A stretch of 35,493 nt of DNA, taken from Stentor coeruleus. Lineage: Eukaryota > Ciliophora > Heterotrichea > Heterotrichida > Stentoridae. The position numbers and the translations under genes were made by a program. The stretch covers positions 1 through 35,493 of the forward strand of contig MPUH01000773.1 of NCBI GenBank assembly GCA_001970955.1. The letters are read 5' to 3'. The notes under the pieces were generated by a model. The model had not been told where the DNA came from, ran no database searches, and was given only the letters and a program-made list of their open reading frames with translations. Positions 8,509 through 17,537 of this stretch are shown piece by piece. How positions within the stretch are numbered: position 1 is the first letter of the stretch; the number at the start of each line of letters is the position of its first letter.

Positions 8509-9966
8509 CTAAAAGTTTTTAGTCATTAAGACAAAGAATTCCTTCAAGTCTATAAGTCCATCTCCATTTTGATCAACTTCTCTTATAATTTCATTCCAAA
8601 CATGCATATCTAAAATCTGCCCTGATCCTAATACTGTTCTTATTTCATCAACAGTTATACTTCCACTTCCATCTTTATCAAAAAGACTAAAAGCTGTTTG
8701 TAAGTTAGTTTTTGAATTTATGCTATTTTGATTCATACAAGCTGCAAGAAATTCTGTATAGTCAATATCCCCGCTATGGTTAATATCAACTTCTTTCATC
8801 ACTTTTTCAACTGTTGCTTTTGCATCAGCTTCATCCATAGTTTTGATATATTGCTCTAAAAGCTCATTATGACTTAATTTCCCATCCCCATTTTTGTCTA
8901 AATTTATGAAATCTTGCTTCAATACTTTTAACTCTTCATGGGATATCGCTTGAGTAGCTAAAAACATATGCACAGCATTTTTCAATTTGGTTGAACTAGT
9001 AAAAGCTGTAAGTTCTCTTAATGAAGTTTTTAAGTCAGAAGAGTTTTCCCCTTCATGAGATTTTTGTAGCCATGGATGTAACAAAGCATCTCTTGCAGAA
9101 ATCCTATCTTTATGTCCAACAATAAGTAGTTTTTGTAATAAATCAATAGACTCTTGGCTTAAATTAGGCCAATCACGTCTTTCTATATGTAAAGGTGTGG
9201 TTTTAACTTGATTTAGTATAGCTTTTTCATCTCGACCATTATAAGGAGGTTTACCTGTAAGTAGTATAAACATTATGACTCCAGCTGACCAAATATCGCA
9301 TTTTTCGTTATAATCACCTATTAAGACTTCTGGGGCAATGTAATATGCTGAACCAAAACAGCCACTTAATTTTTTTTTTGAGTCTAAAAAACATGAACTA
9401 CCAAAATCAGCAACTTTTATGCTCAAACTATCTTGTTTTTCTTCTAGGAGAATATTTTCTGGCTTTAAATCTCTATGTATTACATGCTTTTCATGGCAAT
9501 AAGCAATAGCAGAAAGTAACTGACTCATAATTTTCGCAGCCTGCGCCTCATTGAATTTCTTCATTTCAATGATCTTATCAAATAGTTCCCCACCAGCACA
9601 ATAATCCATAGCAACATAAAATTTCCAGTTATCCTCAAAAATCTCATAACATTTCAATATATTAGGGTGGTCTAATGACGTTAAAACAGAAATTTCCTTA
9701 AGCATATAATCCTGGTCCATTTGCTGATAATGAAGTCCTGCTTTATGTATGATTTTAACAGCTCTTTGTTGATTTAACGGTTTATAATTACATAACTGGA
9801 CATCTGCAAAAGCTCCAGATCCTAATTTTCTTAAAACAGAATAATTACTTGAAAGTTTCCCTTTAGTCTTAGTCAAAAAAGTCCCAGGTGTTATACTTAC
9901 TTCTTGATTACCTTTTTTAGCTACTGTTTGAGCCCCATCTGTTTTTTTGGTATTCCCACAGCCCAT
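8509..9966 (-). CDS. Calcium-dependent protein kinase (CDPK)
   Basis: The 485-residue, intronless gene encodes a complete CDPK. It starts MGCGNTKK, with Gly2 as a likely N-myristoylation site and Cys3 as a palmitoylation site, so membrane attachment is expected. The kinase domain (about 42-299) has K71, HRDLKPEN (164-171), DFG (187-189) and APE. In the glycine loop GSGAFADV the third Gly is Ala. A junction segment (300-345) is followed by four EF-hands with canonical loops at 357-368 (DKNGDGKLSHNE), 394-405 (DINHSGDIDYTE), 430-441 (DKDGSGSITVDE) and 465-476 (DQNGDGLIDLKE). All keep the acidic position 12, so all should bind calcium. Calcium binding relieves the junction autoinhibitor in this family. 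It is divergently transcribed from the otubain-like gene across 250 bp. Confidence 0.96.
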   Translation of the reverse strand: MGCGNTKKTDGAQTVAKKGNQEVSITPGTFLTKTKGKLSSNYSVLRKLGSGAFADVQLCNYKPLNQQRAVKIIHKAGLHYQQMDQDYMLKEISVLTSLDHPNILKCYEIFEDNWKFYVAMDYCAGGELFDKIIEMKKFNEAQAAKIMSQLLSAIAYCHEKHVIHRDLKPENILLEEKQDSLSIKVADFGSSCFLDSKKKLSGCFGSAYYIAPEVLIGDYNEKCDIWSAGVIMFILLTGKPPYNGRDEKAILNQVKTTPLHIERRDWPNLSQESIDLLQKLLIVGHKDRISARDALLHPWLQKSHEGENSSDLKTSLRELTAFTSSTKLKNAVHMFLATQAISHEELKVLKQDFINLDKNGDGKLSHNELLEQYIKTMDEADAKATVEKVMKEVDINHSGDIDYTEFLAACMNQNSINSKTNLQTAFSLFDKDGSGSITVDEIRTVLGSGQILDMHVWNEIIREVDQNGDGLIDLKEFFVLMTKNF

Positions 9967-10216
9967 AATAATTTATATAAAAAATGCAAATAAGTTCAAA
10001 AGCTTTTGAAAACAACACAGAGCAGGCTGTTAATTTTTAGATTTTTAAGTAAAATAAAAATATCCAGTTATGATTTTGGATTAAGCATATAAGATATACA
10101 TAAAACAATTATAAAATATAATTTAAATAATAAAATACCCTTAGCTTGTAAAAGGAAAAAGAATTATACTTGATAAAGTTTATATATATCAACTCTTAAC
10201 AGATAGAAAAATAAAT

Positions 10217-11272
10217 ATGATTCAAAAACTTCCTCTCCAGCCAATTGAAACTGGAGGTGATTTAAAAGATTTTTCTTATGTTTCAATGATTGAACCTGTG
10301 TCATCATCTTTTTATGTCTCATTTGGGATTGGACTTTTTGAGGCTTTGATCAGATTGAAGCCATTTCCAGAAATAACTCATCCAACATGGGTAGCTTTAT
10401 TCGAATCGCATTCTCAATCTAAAACAATAGCAGCTGAATGTTCATTAGCTTATAAACATAGCGAATTCAAAAGAATACTTGATTTAATCAACAACACAGA
10501 TAGAAAATTAGCTTTAAAAGGCTTAGAAGGTCTTTCTAAAAGTTATGATAAACTCTTAGCAATTGATTATGGGATACGATTTATTCTTTTGAAAGCTTTA
10601 GAAGTAGACCCAAAAAGTGTTATTACGGGGAGTTTTAAAAATTATATGCAGGCTGCTAAAAGTATTAGTGCTTTGCTTAATATTGGACTTGGGATAGCTC
10701 GTGGTGATAAAATGAAGGAATTTAAATCAGACTTTGAAGGGCCGATGATATTTTTATATATGTCATCTAAAGGACAGTTTGGTATTTTATATCACAAAGT
10801 TGCAAAATATATTGATGAAAAACCAGATGCAGTTTATACAGATTGCTCAATTTACCCTTTTTCAACTAAAATTTCTAGTCCAAAAACTGAGCCTGAGCAA
10901 CTTGTGAATCAAAATATCTTAGATTTAATAGAAATCTTGGCTGATAATATAAAAGAAGACTTGCCGAGATCAGTTGAAAAACATATTATTGAAAAAATTG
11001 AATCCCTTTCAACGATTTATCCTAAGTTACAAGATATTCCAGCACTACAATATATTAAAAGGAAGGAAAGTATTGCAAAAGAGTTTCATGATTTTGATGA
11101 TAGTCTAAACAGAAGAGTTTATGGAGAAACAAGATACATAACTAATCAAATAGGTGTTTCTTTGGTATCAAAAAAAACTTCAAGTACGCCTTCACCAAAG
11201 AAAAAACAGAAAGGAATGTCTGTTGATTACTGTACGAATTTATCAAATAGAAGAATGTATTATTACAAATAA
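10217..11272 (+). CDS. Otubain-like (peptidase C65 fold) protein, probably catalytically dead
   Basis: The 351-residue protein resembles otubains at both ends of the catalytic domain. Residues 27-44 (PVSSSFYVSFGIGLFEAL) align with the otubain DGNCFYRAFGFxxLEAL block, and residues 180-194 (LYMSSKGQFGILYHK) align with the LLYRPGHYDILYK block. An intervening IDYGIRFILLKALEVDP fits the helical region before the active-site His. The catalytic Asp is replaced by V28, Cys by S31 and His by Q187, so no deubiquitinase activity is expected. It may still bind ubiquitin or an E2, as OTUB1 does non-catalytically, but that is inference. The C-terminal third (230-351) is helical then basic and Ser-rich. The assignment rests on two short conserved blocks; without them the protein would be called unknown. 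Confidence 0.6.
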   Translation: MIQKLPLQPIETGGDLKDFSYVSMIEPVSSSFYVSFGIGLFEALIRLKPFPEITHPTWVALFESHSQSKTIAAECSLAYKHSEFKRILDLINNTDRKLALKGLEGLSKSYDKLLAIDYGIRFILLKALEVDPKSVITGSFKNYMQAAKSISALLNIGLGIARGDKMKEFKSDFEGPMIFLYMSSKGQFGILYHKVAKYIDEKPDAVYTDCSIYPFSTKISSPKTEPEQLVNQNILDLIEILADNIKEDLPRSVEKHIIEKIESLSTIYPKLQDIPALQYIKRKESIAKEFHDFDDSLNRRVYGETRYITNQIGVSLVSKKTSSTPSPKKKQKGMSVDYCTNLSNRRMYYYK

Positions 11273-11373
11273 ACTAACATTAAAAAAACTCAACATGGAA
11301 AATCATTGTATATTATATACCTTTTTTATAACCATTAATATCCAAATCACATATATTTTTATCATTAATTAAA

Positions 11374-12402
11374 CTAAAAAGCTATCCATCCAGTCAAAAC
11401 ACCTAACAAAACACTTCCAGCTGTAAAAAGTGTAATAGTCTCAGCACATCCATCCAATACTCCACTTTGATACAAATTCCAATTCTGATTTCTCCTTGTA
11501 GTTTTTATATATTTTTCATACATTGTACTTGATATAGACCCACATTGCCAAAGTTCAAAAGGATCAGACGAATGCGATTTAGCCCCAGAGCATTTAGAAT
11601 AACTATATTTCATATCCTTAAACATATTTTCAAACATCCCTTCAACATGATTTATATACAACCCACAATATCCTTGCTTAGAATTCGGGTCTCCAGAACA
11701 CAAGCAAGGTTCTTCATCATAACTTTTCCTAAAAGCTGCACTATGATAAACACAAGTATCAACAAGTTTACAAGTAAAAGGTTCAGAAATAATCTTAGTA
11801 CCATTTAAATATATTTGAATCATATCACAATACCCTTCAAATTCATAATTTGATTCACAGAACTTAGCATCATCAACCCCATAAGTTAAACTTAATGACC
11901 AAAGTTCAATACAATATCCTTTATTACATCCATATCCTATTTGGCATTCTAAGTCGCTTATACATTTTGACCCTTTTTTTAATGATGTGATACAAATATT
12001 ACTAGGACCACAATAAAGACCTGGAGCACATATAGAACTATCATTACAAGAACTACCTTTAACAAGTCCATCACATACAAGATTATTACATATTTCTGAA
12101 AGACAATTGTTATTATTACAACATTGATCTCCTGGAAGTTGGGTTTTATCATAAGAACTATTTGTACATAAATCAACAGGAGGGGAATATGGTAATGGTT
12201 CACAATAAGTATCTACAAAAGATAGTTTTTGATTATAAGTAGCAATACTTGAATAACTTGGGCAATACATCCCTGCTGGACAAGATGCAACTTTGATAGT
12301 CTCAGCGATTTCTACACATCTAAAAGCAGGGTCGTATGTATCTTGACATTCAATTTTCACACATTCGCTATTTGTCAAATGTATTAAAGCTAGAAATATC
12401 AT
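11374..12402 (-). CDS. Cysteine-rich secreted or GPI/tail-anchored protein
   Basis: The start chosen is the ATG at 12402, giving 342 residues that begin with a compact signal peptide (MIFLALIHLTNSEC). An upstream ATG at 12441 lies inside the preceding gene and would place 13 polar residues before it. The middle region has dense Cys pairs (QCCNNNNC, GLYCGPSNIC, GYGCNKGYC) spaced like dickkopf/colipase-type modules. Several N-x-S/T sites are present, consistent with secretion. The last 18 residues (LFTAGSVLLGVLTGWIAF) are hydrophobic and terminal, fitting either a GPI-anchor signal or a tail anchor. No orthologue is recognised. It begins only 16 bp after the UTP25 stop on the same strand, and a 16-nt intron-like sequence bridges the two genes. 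Confidence 0.75.
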   Translation of the reverse strand: MIFLALIHLTNSECVKIECQDTYDPAFRCVEIAETIKVASCPAGMYCPSYSSIATYNQKLSFVDTYCEPLPYSPPVDLCTNSSYDKTQLPGDQCCNNNNCLSEICNNLVCDGLVKGSSCNDSSICAPGLYCGPSNICITSLKKGSKCISDLECQIGYGCNKGYCIELWSLSLTYGVDDAKFCESNYEFEGYCDMIQIYLNGTKIISEPFTCKLVDTCVYHSAAFRKSYDEEPCLCSGDPNSKQGYCGLYINHVEGMFENMFKDMKYSYSKCSGAKSHSSDPFELWQCGSISSTMYEKYIKTTRRNQNWNLYQSGVLDGCAETITLFTAGSVLLGVLTGWIAF

Positions 12403-12413
12403 ATTTTTATAAA

Positions 12414-12429
12414 CTAAATTAGTTAATAC
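12414..12429 (-). other. Possible 16-nt intron bridging UTP25 and the Cys-rich gene
   Basis: On the minus strand the bases read GTATTAACTAATTTAG. It begins with GTA, ends with TAG, is A-rich where the branch A is expected, and contains the UTP25 stop codon. Excision would join the two reading frames exactly (phase 1). Heterotrich introns of 16 nt are known. The fusion makes poor biological sense because UTP25 ends at its usual family C-terminus and a signal peptide would become internal, so chance is the favoured explanation. Confidence 0.25.
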
Positions 12430-13927
12430 TGAAAATCTCACTATTTGAAGATATCATTTTCTCAGCTTTGATATCGCCGACTATTCTTTGTAAAGCAAAA
12501 GCATCGTATTTACAGAATATTGATGTGCTTTCTTCAGATACTCGGACTAAAGATTCATAGTTTTCTTTGAATTCTGGAAGGCTGTAAAAAAACACATTAG
12601 AAATTTCTCTGAGTTTTAAAGGTCGAAAATATGTTAATCTTTCTGTTATGCATAAAGCTTTTGATGTATTTTGAGACCATTGAGCTATACTTCTTTGTCT
12701 ATCTGGTTTAGATGTGTATTCACACAAGCAAGAAATCCCTGGGTCATTTTCTTCTAAAAAGGATTTTAGTCTTATGTATTCAAAGTACGACTGAACAAAA
12801 ATTACAGACTTTGTTGGGATTTCCTCTTTGATTCTAAGCCAATATTGACAAAAATACTCATAACGTTTTTCGTTTATTTCTGAAGTATTTGATGTTTGGA
12901 ATTTACGGAATTTCTGTAAACAAGGAAATGTTGTTGCTGTATAATGTTCTATAGTTTTACCTTTCCCACGAGGATTAGGGTTACGATTGAATAGAGACAT
13001 TATGATTGGACTTAGAAACTCTGTTTGGATTATAAGTTGTCTAAAATTACTACTCTTACCATCTAGATATTCATCTCTTATACGATTTAAATCTGTTGTT
13101 ACAGAATCACGATCAGGTATAAGGTTCATATTTTTAAATATATCTTCTATATGATCCCAATTTTGCATAAGAAGCATATGACAATCAAGGACTACTGATA
13201 TTTGTATTGAACATAAAATCCCAGTGTCATTTTGATTTTCTGATTTTTCTAGACCTTGTTTTAAAGACATTGGAGTTGCTAGGATTATATCACATTTCTT
13301 AAAATTGGAGAATAAGTGCATGTCTTTATCTCCAAGGGTTATTCCAAGTTTGACAGCATCTGAGTCTAAATCTGGTTCGTCTTCAAAGATTTCTTTGTAT
13401 TTTTTTCTTGAAAATTTCCCTACTTTTTTCCAGTTACCTTTGCAATGTTGGTTTACCATGAATTCAATACAATGTTTTGCGTGACCTAAAGTTGGAACTA
13501 GGATTACAGCGATAGCAGATGTAAAAGCTTGGTCTTTAACAGTTGGATTGGCTTCTGTATTATCTTTGACCATAGTTTTGTACTTATACACATGATTCAT
13601 TATGTGACTATACACAAAATTCTTGGTTTCAAAGTTTTTATTAGAGTTCAATAATAGAAAATCAATATAGTTGCTCATAATATTCAATATAGGACTTGCT
13701 TCGATTCCAGCCATTCTTCTGTGAAGTGTGGCTGAATAAAATTCATTACACCCTGTAGCACTAGCTTCTATGAATGGTTCTAGTCTAAAAGTTAGTTTTT
13801 TCTTAGGATCATAAGTGCTAGTGGTAAAGAAATAATGAAATCTGTCAATCCCAGTAAGAAAATCTAGGTCCTGAAATTTTTGTCTGGGTCCTAGTATTTC
13901 ATCACATTTAGAAGGTCCTCTCTTCAT
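12419..13927 (-). CDS. UTP25: UTP25 (DIEXF/Def), small-subunit processome protein
   Basis: The 502-residue protein matches the UTP25 family over most of its length. Marker stretches are a helicase-like strand AVILVPTLGHA, the DIILATPMSL block, LLMQNWDHIEDIF (the conserved LMQNWEH), the SVIFVQSYFEYIRLKSFL block (family: PSYFDFVRLRN), CEYTSKPDRQR, and the C-terminal KYDAFALQRIVG. UTP25 is a nucleolar DEAD-box-derived pseudo-helicase needed for 18S rRNA processing in the SSU processome. As in the family, Walker A and DEAD are absent (LDCHM replaces DEAD). The long acidic N-terminus of animal and yeast forms is missing; the protein starts at RGPSKCDEILG. Its promoter must lie in the 80 bp shared with the divergent Kelch receptor gene. 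Confidence 0.9.
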   Translation of the reverse strand: MKRGPSKCDEILGPRQKFQDLDFLTGIDRFHYFFTTSTYDPKKKLTFRLEPFIEASATGCNEFYSATLHRRMAGIEASPILNIMSNYIDFLLLNSNKNFETKNFVYSHIMNHVYKYKTMVKDNTEANPTVKDQAFTSAIAVILVPTLGHAKHCIEFMVNQHCKGNWKKVGKFSRKKYKEIFEDEPDLDSDAVKLGITLGDKDMHLFSNFKKCDIILATPMSLKQGLEKSENQNDTGILCSIQISVVLDCHMLLMQNWDHIEDIFKNMNLIPDRDSVTTDLNRIRDEYLDGKSSNFRQLIIQTEFLSPIIMSLFNRNPNPRGKGKTIEHYTATTFPCLQKFRKFQTSNTSEINEKRYEYFCQYWLRIKEEIPTKSVIFVQSYFEYIRLKSFLEENDPGISCLCEYTSKPDRQRSIAQWSQNTSKALCITERLTYFRPLKLREISNVFFYSLPEFKENYESLVRVSEESTSIFCKYDAFALQRIVGDIKAEKMISSNSEIFSIN

Positions 13928-14007
13928 AGTACAAATGGAGTTTTATTCGATTTTAATTTGAGAAAAAATATAAACTTTACACGATTTTAATAGTAAAATT
14001 TGTAATA
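13928..14007. promoter_or_regulatory. 80-bp bidirectional promoter region
   Basis: The start codons of UTP25 (minus) and the Kelch receptor (plus) face away from each other with only 80 bp between them. Both promoters and both 5' leaders must fit here or extend into coding sequence. The stretch is AT-rich, with no motif I can name. Confidence 0.6.
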
Positions 14008-17000
14008 ATGATTATTAGCATCCTATGCTTCTTTATAACTTCAGCTTATGAAGTGCTTCCATCATGGAATTCATCCCCAGAAGCTCGAGAAGGAAGTATT
14101 TTAGACTATAATCCTGATTTAAACAGTATAATCCTATATGGAGGAAGTACACCAGATAGTTTTTTCAATGATATTTGGACTTTTAGTATAAATGATTACA
14201 TATGGAGTAAGCTTTATATTAATCAAGCATATTCTCCAGGTAAAAAACATATAGACCCAAGTGCTTATGGTCAAGGATGGATAAACAAGAATAGTTTTTA
14301 TATGATGGGTGGGGTTAGTTTTAAAGGACTTTGCACAGAAATATGGAAATTTAGTTTTGTTAGCTACACTGTAAAAAATATTTAGTGGCAAAGATTAACT
14401 ATTGAAGGTACGCAGTCTTTTAGATCACATGCAGGATTCATAAAATTCAAATATTCAGATGAGAATTATGTGGCGATTTTTGGAGGATTTTCTATGACTG
14501 GTTTGGATAACACTTTGAGCATGTATTTTTTATGCAGATTGAATATTGATAGTCTTAAATGGTTAGATTTAGAAACCATAAGTGACCTTCCAAGCAAAAG
14601 ATACTCCCCATCAATCCAATTCTTAGAAAATAATCTATACATCTGGGGTGGTGAAGGTCGAGGTATCTACGATACAACTCTATACATTTTCAGCCTTGAC
14701 TCATACACTTTTACTTATTTCTCACAACCCTCTCTCCAAGACCGTGTTTTCTTTGGAACTTTTATTCATGACTCATCCTTATACATCCTCCCAGGTTTTT
14801 CATACAACTTACGATCTATAATATCCTCTATATCCAAAATCCAACTAAACCCAATAACTTCATCAAACCCAATATCCATACCTTTCTCCTCAGAATCATC
14901 TAATTTCCCAAGAGCTTTCTACAGTTCATTAAAAATAAATGATGAAATTTATATCTTTGGGGGAAAAGATGATATTTACTACAACAGTTTATTAAAAACC
15001 CAAATCTCAGATTCATTAAATTTCATTACAATAACCCAAAACCTATTAATCCCTGAACCTCGAATGTTTCATACATCAGATCTAATATCAAATGATATAA
15101 TAATTTTTGCTGGTTTATCATATAATCAACAATAGTAAAATATATTTAGTCTTAGTGATATGTGGAAATATAATATACCAAGTGGAATATGGATAAAAGT
15201 ACAATTTGAAAATGAAAGCCCAATAAAACGTAGTGGTCATGCTAGTTGCACATTAGGAAATAGTTTATTAATATTTGGAGGTGAAGGTCCAAATGGTTAT
15301 ATAAATGAGTTATCAACATTTGATTATATTAGCAATACGTATTTATCTTTACATGAAGAAGTTGCTGATATAACTCCAAGAACTGGGTCTTGTATGTATG
15401 CTATTTATCCTTATGTGTTTATTTTTGGTGGTTTTGATGGTGATTATAAAAATGATTTATGGATGATTGATTATCGAACTATGGAATTAACTGAACTTAT
15501 AACATTAAGTCCACCAAAAGCTATTATGTCAGCGAAATGCTTTGCTGAATATAAAGGAGAAGATTTACTTTTTTATGTTGTACTTGGTATTGAGAATTTG
15601 GATTTGATTAATGATGATTTATATGTTTATAGTAAAAATGATAATATTTGGACATTTGTTCAAGGAGTTGGTTTAGGGAGGATTGGTGGGGATTTGAAGT
15701 TTATAGATTCTAAGATTATTGTTTTTGGAGGTAGTGATGGGTTTAAGCCTAAAACTGAATTGATTGTTTATGATATTGAAAAAAATAGTATAGAAAGTGT
15801 GGATATTGGATTACATGCTAGTGATTTTTCATCGGTTTATTTTTTAGATTCGATTTATGTTGTTTTTGGTGGGAAAATGGATGAAGATTTGGATATTGTT
15901 GTAGACGCACAAAGGTCTGTGATTAAAGTTCAGATGAATGACTTTTCATGTAGTCTTGGGTCGTATTTGTATAAAGAAAAATGTGTTGTTTGTAAAGCAG
16001 GGACTTATGGAGTTAATGAAAATAGTTACTATAAATCTTGTATTGAATGCCCACCAGGTACATTTTCAACAATTGTCGCTGCTGTATTAAGTTTCCAATG
16101 TATCCCTTGCCCATTAAACACTTACAACCCATCTTCAGGTGCAACAAAATGTTTATCCTGCCCATCAGATAAATCTTGCCCAATAAACTCAATCAGTCCT
16201 CTCTCAATGCTAAAAATCTCCCCAGATTTCTATGACAGTCAACCTAAAGATTATGTTAATAGCGTGAATACTTCTTTACTTCAAAGCATTGATTATATAA
16301 TATTTATTTCAATTGGAATAGGGAGTTTTATATTCTTACTCTTACTTAGAACTCAAATTCCTATAGGAATCGATATATTTACTGAAAATCATAACTATAA
16401 TGAAGGTGTGCCTATGATATTCAAAAGAACAATGATTGGAGCATTTTTTTCTTTAATATTAATCCTTCTGATTATAAGACTGATAATGTCTGAGGTTATA
16501 AAATATCAAGGACTTAATACTACTGAAACAAAACGTCTTTTACCTTTGGTTTCTATGGAAAATGAATATAATGAGTATAAATCTTATATAACGACACAAT
16601 ATGATTTGTATGAATATGGAGGAATTTGTATAGAAAACAATGTGTGTCATTCAAGTATAAGTTATGTATCGGAAAATATAAAAAAAGATAATGAAGAAAT
16701 TGTATGCTATCAACAAAACACAACTTGTCAAATAGTCCACAAGTGTTATGGATGTTTATTAGATCCTGGTTCATCGATTTTCTTCAATTTAAACGACGAA
16801 AACAGTTTTGCTAGTAGTTTCCGAATCTCAGTCGAGTCAGATTCCTCAATCCCAAATGAAAAAAGTTTGATTTCCCAGGTTTTCTACCCAAGTGATGAGA
16901 ATTCATTGTTTAGAGGAACCCATGAAAGTATTGTTGATGTTTCTATGACCCCATCATTATTCTTATCTGATGATTCAGAATGGCCAGCTAAACAAACTGG

Positions 17001-17397
17001 TTATCATGCAAGTTTTATTGAAATGAATACTTATGGTTCGACAAGTGATTTGAATTAGTAATTTATAATCAGCTTAGCTACTAGTGGGTATTTAAAAGTT
17101 AAGATACAATTAATTAAAAGTCAAAATATGCTACTTATTCAGAGGATGGTTTCACAAGAATATTATCAATTTGTTTCTGCATTGATTGGGTCGGTATTTG
17201 GTCTTTTGGGAACGATGAGGTTTTTTATGAGGACTTTTGAGAAATTTTTTATCTTGATAAAAAAGAAAATCGAAGGGAGAAAAAAACTTGATGAGTTCAG
17301 AAAAAGGATTTCTAGTTTAGTTAATGCATCAGGGATGAGGCTTAAGTCTTTTATATCGGAGAGTGATTCGAATGAAGAAAAAAGTTTAGATAATTAG
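14008..17397 (+). CDS. Kelch-repeat / Cys-rich membrane receptor-like protein, four exons
   Basis: Exons 14008-14370, 14386-15134, 15150-17057 and 17073-17397 join in frame to 1114 residues after removal of three 15-nt introns. A signal peptide (MIISILCFFITSAYEV) is followed by about ten kelch motifs to residue ~630 (YGGSTPD, FGGEGPNGYINEL, FGGFDGDYKNDLW). Residues 638-718 are Cys-rich with CxACKAGTY/CPPGTFS-like spacing, as in GCC2/GCC3 (ephrin-receptor-like) modules. Hydrophobic helices lie at about 753-770, 799-817 and 1037-1059. A large Cys-containing region separates the second and third, and the tail is basic and cytosolic-looking. This looks like a surface or endomembrane receptor, but no ligand or partner can be inferred. 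Without splicing the gene would appear as four unrelated pieces; the final 89 codons belong to it through the third intron. Confidence 0.85.
14371..14385 (+). other. 15-nt intron 1 of the Kelch receptor gene
   Basis: GTAAAAAATATTTAG in phase 0 ends in an in-frame TAG. Removal continues the protein as SYT|WQRLTIEG, preserving a kelch-blade pattern. A is at position 10. Confidence 0.9.
15135..15149 (+). other. 15-nt intron 2 of the Kelch receptor gene
   Basis: GTAAAATATATTTAG in phase 2 creates TAG with the preceding TA if retained. Removal gives NQQ-Y-LSDMWKYN, which completes a kelch repeat. A is at position 10. Confidence 0.9.
17058..17072 (+). other. 15-nt intron 3 of the Kelch receptor gene (CAG acceptor)
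   Basis: GTAATTTATAATCAG in phase 2 is the only intron here ending in CAG rather than TAG. Retention gives an immediate TAG stop. Removal opens 325 nt more and adds the third membrane helix. A is at position 10. Confidence 0.85.
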
Positions 17398-17537
17398 TTG
17401 GTTTAGATATAGTTATTTAAAGATTGGTTTGATATAAAAAGTTTTATGATAAGTTTTATTAGGATTGTGTAAATTGTAGATATTTTCAATAGCGAAAATA
17501 ATATAAAATTAGGTAATTCGGGTTATGTTAATTTTTA
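17398..17537. other. Tail-to-tail intergenic region
   Basis: These 140 bp separate the convergent Kelch receptor and calcium-channel genes. They are AT-rich with more G than C on the plus strand. No gene, hairpin or repeat is evident. Confidence 0.5.

Noticed and set aside
10021..10216. Search for tRNA or other RNA genes in this and the other short gaps
   Set aside because: No B-box-like GGTTCRANYCC or foldable cloverleaf was visible; TTCGATCC near 2753 lies within the VMA21 coding sequence.
11154..11372. 72-codon plus-strand frame overlapping the otubain-like gene's 3' end
   Set aside because: It is out of frame with a longer, better-supported gene and becomes low-complexity Ile/Thr-rich sequence in the intergenic part.
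12403..12441. Upstream ATG (12441) for the Cys-rich protein
   Set aside because: It lies inside UTP25 coding sequence and would place polar residues before the signal peptide; the ATG at 12402 begins the hydrophobic leader directly.
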